From contig JALRME010000012.1 of assembly GCA_026120035.1 (NCBI GenBank), positions 62,001 through 126,000 on the forward strand: a DNA stretch of 64,000 bases, read 5' to 3'. The notes under the pieces were generated by a model, which searched no databases, was not told where the DNA came from, and saw only the letters and a program-made list of their open reading frames with translations. The stretch is from Coleophoma eucalyptorum (taxonomy: Eukaryota > Ascomycota > Leotiomycetes > Helotiales > Dermateaceae). A program made the translations under genes and the position numbers. Positions 63,301 through 64,000 of this stretch are shown piece after piece (position 1 is the first letter of the stretch; each line of letters starts with the position of its first letter).

Positions 63301-63461
63301 ACAGCTGGAGTAAGGCATTGAGAAAGGCCTGAGCCGAAAGTTAGAACTGGAGGACGGATGGTTAGAGTTGGTTTCGAGGGAGCGGTGAGTGGAGGGAGTA
63401 TCAGTGTTTTTCCAGTCGACACCCACGACCCTTTCAAGCGTCAGGCTTCAAGATGGACGAT

Positions 63462-63560
63462 TGAAGATTGAAGATGGAAAATTCAAGATTCAAGATTCAA
63501 GATCAAAAAGGACACACGCACGCACACCCACCCATACCCATATCCATACCCATACCCGTA
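63462..63560. repeat. GATTCAA / CCCATA short tandem repeats
   Basis: Runs of gattgaa then gattcaa, followed by caccca/ccatac units. The second part resembles but is not a fungal telomere repeat (TTAGGG). Confidence 0.8.
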
Positions 63561-64000
63561 CCAAACTTGTACCGCCTTAGCGACGACGTGTGGAAATGTC
63601 ATGCAGCACCAGCGTGGTGCCTGGTACCTGATCGGGTTGGGTGGACCTCTCGGCAAGAAGGAGGGATAAAATCGCCTCTTACGAGCTTCCTATTCCGATC
63701 AAGTCCGCCCAAGTTAAGACCAGTCAAGCCGTCACGTCACGGTAGCATAGGAACCTTTTTCTTCGAACGGCGCTTTTGATCAACACAAAAGTAAGGAGGT
63801 GCCTGTCAAAGGCCATGCGGATGCCGTACAGCTTAGAAGCAACGCAAGGGTGCGCGAGGAATTCTCAATCTGCACCTTTTGCTTTTTGCCACCACCAGCT
63901 TCGCTTAAAGATAACGAAGATACATACATGTCTTGTACCGTACAGTACAGAACAGTACAGGGAAGGAAAGCAGGCAGGGGTTGGTTCTCCGGAATCTTGT

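Larger units (their letters stand above)
61566..64000. other. Upstream region, partly possible 5' Ras-GAP exons, otherwise repeat-rich
   Basis: Minus-strand frames at 61632-61853 (RYRDLNLSRTTYLDT, YNRESLLIDHSTGLP) and further up to about 61980 (VLGPSLISVPRGSLVDI) read like fungal protein and may be 5' exons of the Ras-GAP. Beyond about 62.1 kb the sequence has G-rich and short tandem repeats, and the 213-codon minus frame at 62611-63252 shows no coding signs. Confidence 0.45.

Noticed and set aside
63500..63560. Telomeric repeat
   Set aside because: CCCATA/CACACC units, not the fungal TTAGGG/CCCTAA repeat, and not at an end.

Overview
This window is nuclear DNA from a filamentous ascomycete (Pezizomycotina; a Leotiomycetes-type fungus is my guess from the overall look, not proven). 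The evidence is many short (about 45-70 bp) GT-AG spliceosomal introns with donors such as gtaagt, gtatgt and gtaggt, a dense mix of divergent and convergent gene pairs, and fungal-type proteins (DASH subunit Dam1, IPC synthase Aur1, Cwh43, Bud20, an intron-bearing tRNA-Ser). I rebuilt gene models by joining open frames across introns; every exon set listed keeps the reading frame from ATG to stop.

Layout. 0.3-6.4 kb: ER co-chaperone DNAJC3/P58IPK (-), augmin subunit HAUS1 (+), eight-exon VAC14 (-). 7.5 kb: a tiny SERF/4F5-like gene. 9.6-13.8 kb: delta-8 sphingolipid desaturase (-) and mitochondrial dihydrolipoamide dehydrogenase (-). 13.8-19.9 kb: an AT-rich accessory-looking island with no conserved genes. 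It holds a cluster of hairpins at 15.46-15.74 kb, one orphan secreted Cys/Gly-rich protein, and a tRNA-Ser(UGA) with an intron. 19.9-26.4 kb: GPI transamidase subunit GAA1, rhomboid RBD2 and mitochondrial aconitase, all on the minus strand. 27.6-43.3 kb: a compact housekeeping block with BUD20, DAM1, a Sec14/CRAL-TRIO protein, RPN9, complex I NDUFA9/nuo-40, HIT hydrolase HNT1, deubiquitinase OTU1, UTP6 and CWH43. 43.3-48.2 kb: a long, simple-repeat-rich gap with at most one weak gene. 48.2-61.6 kb: AUR1, a CaM kinase, TRM10, MSH2 and a Ras-GAP of the sar1/gap1 type. The last 2.4 kb is upstream, repeat-rich sequence, part of which may be unresolved 5' exons of the Ras-GAP.

Functions group loosely: membrane lipid and GPI biology (desaturase, AUR1, GAA1, CWH43, VAC14, Sec14-like), mitochondrial metabolism (LPD, aconitase, NDUFA9), and spindle or genome maintenance (HAUS1, DAM1, MSH2). 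They do not form a biosynthetic cluster; most is ordinary syntenic core genome. The parts that core genes do not explain are the hairpin array with its surrounding AT-rich island, the orphan secreted protein, two GC-AG introns, and very small exons, one of which encodes the catalytic core of the HIT motif.
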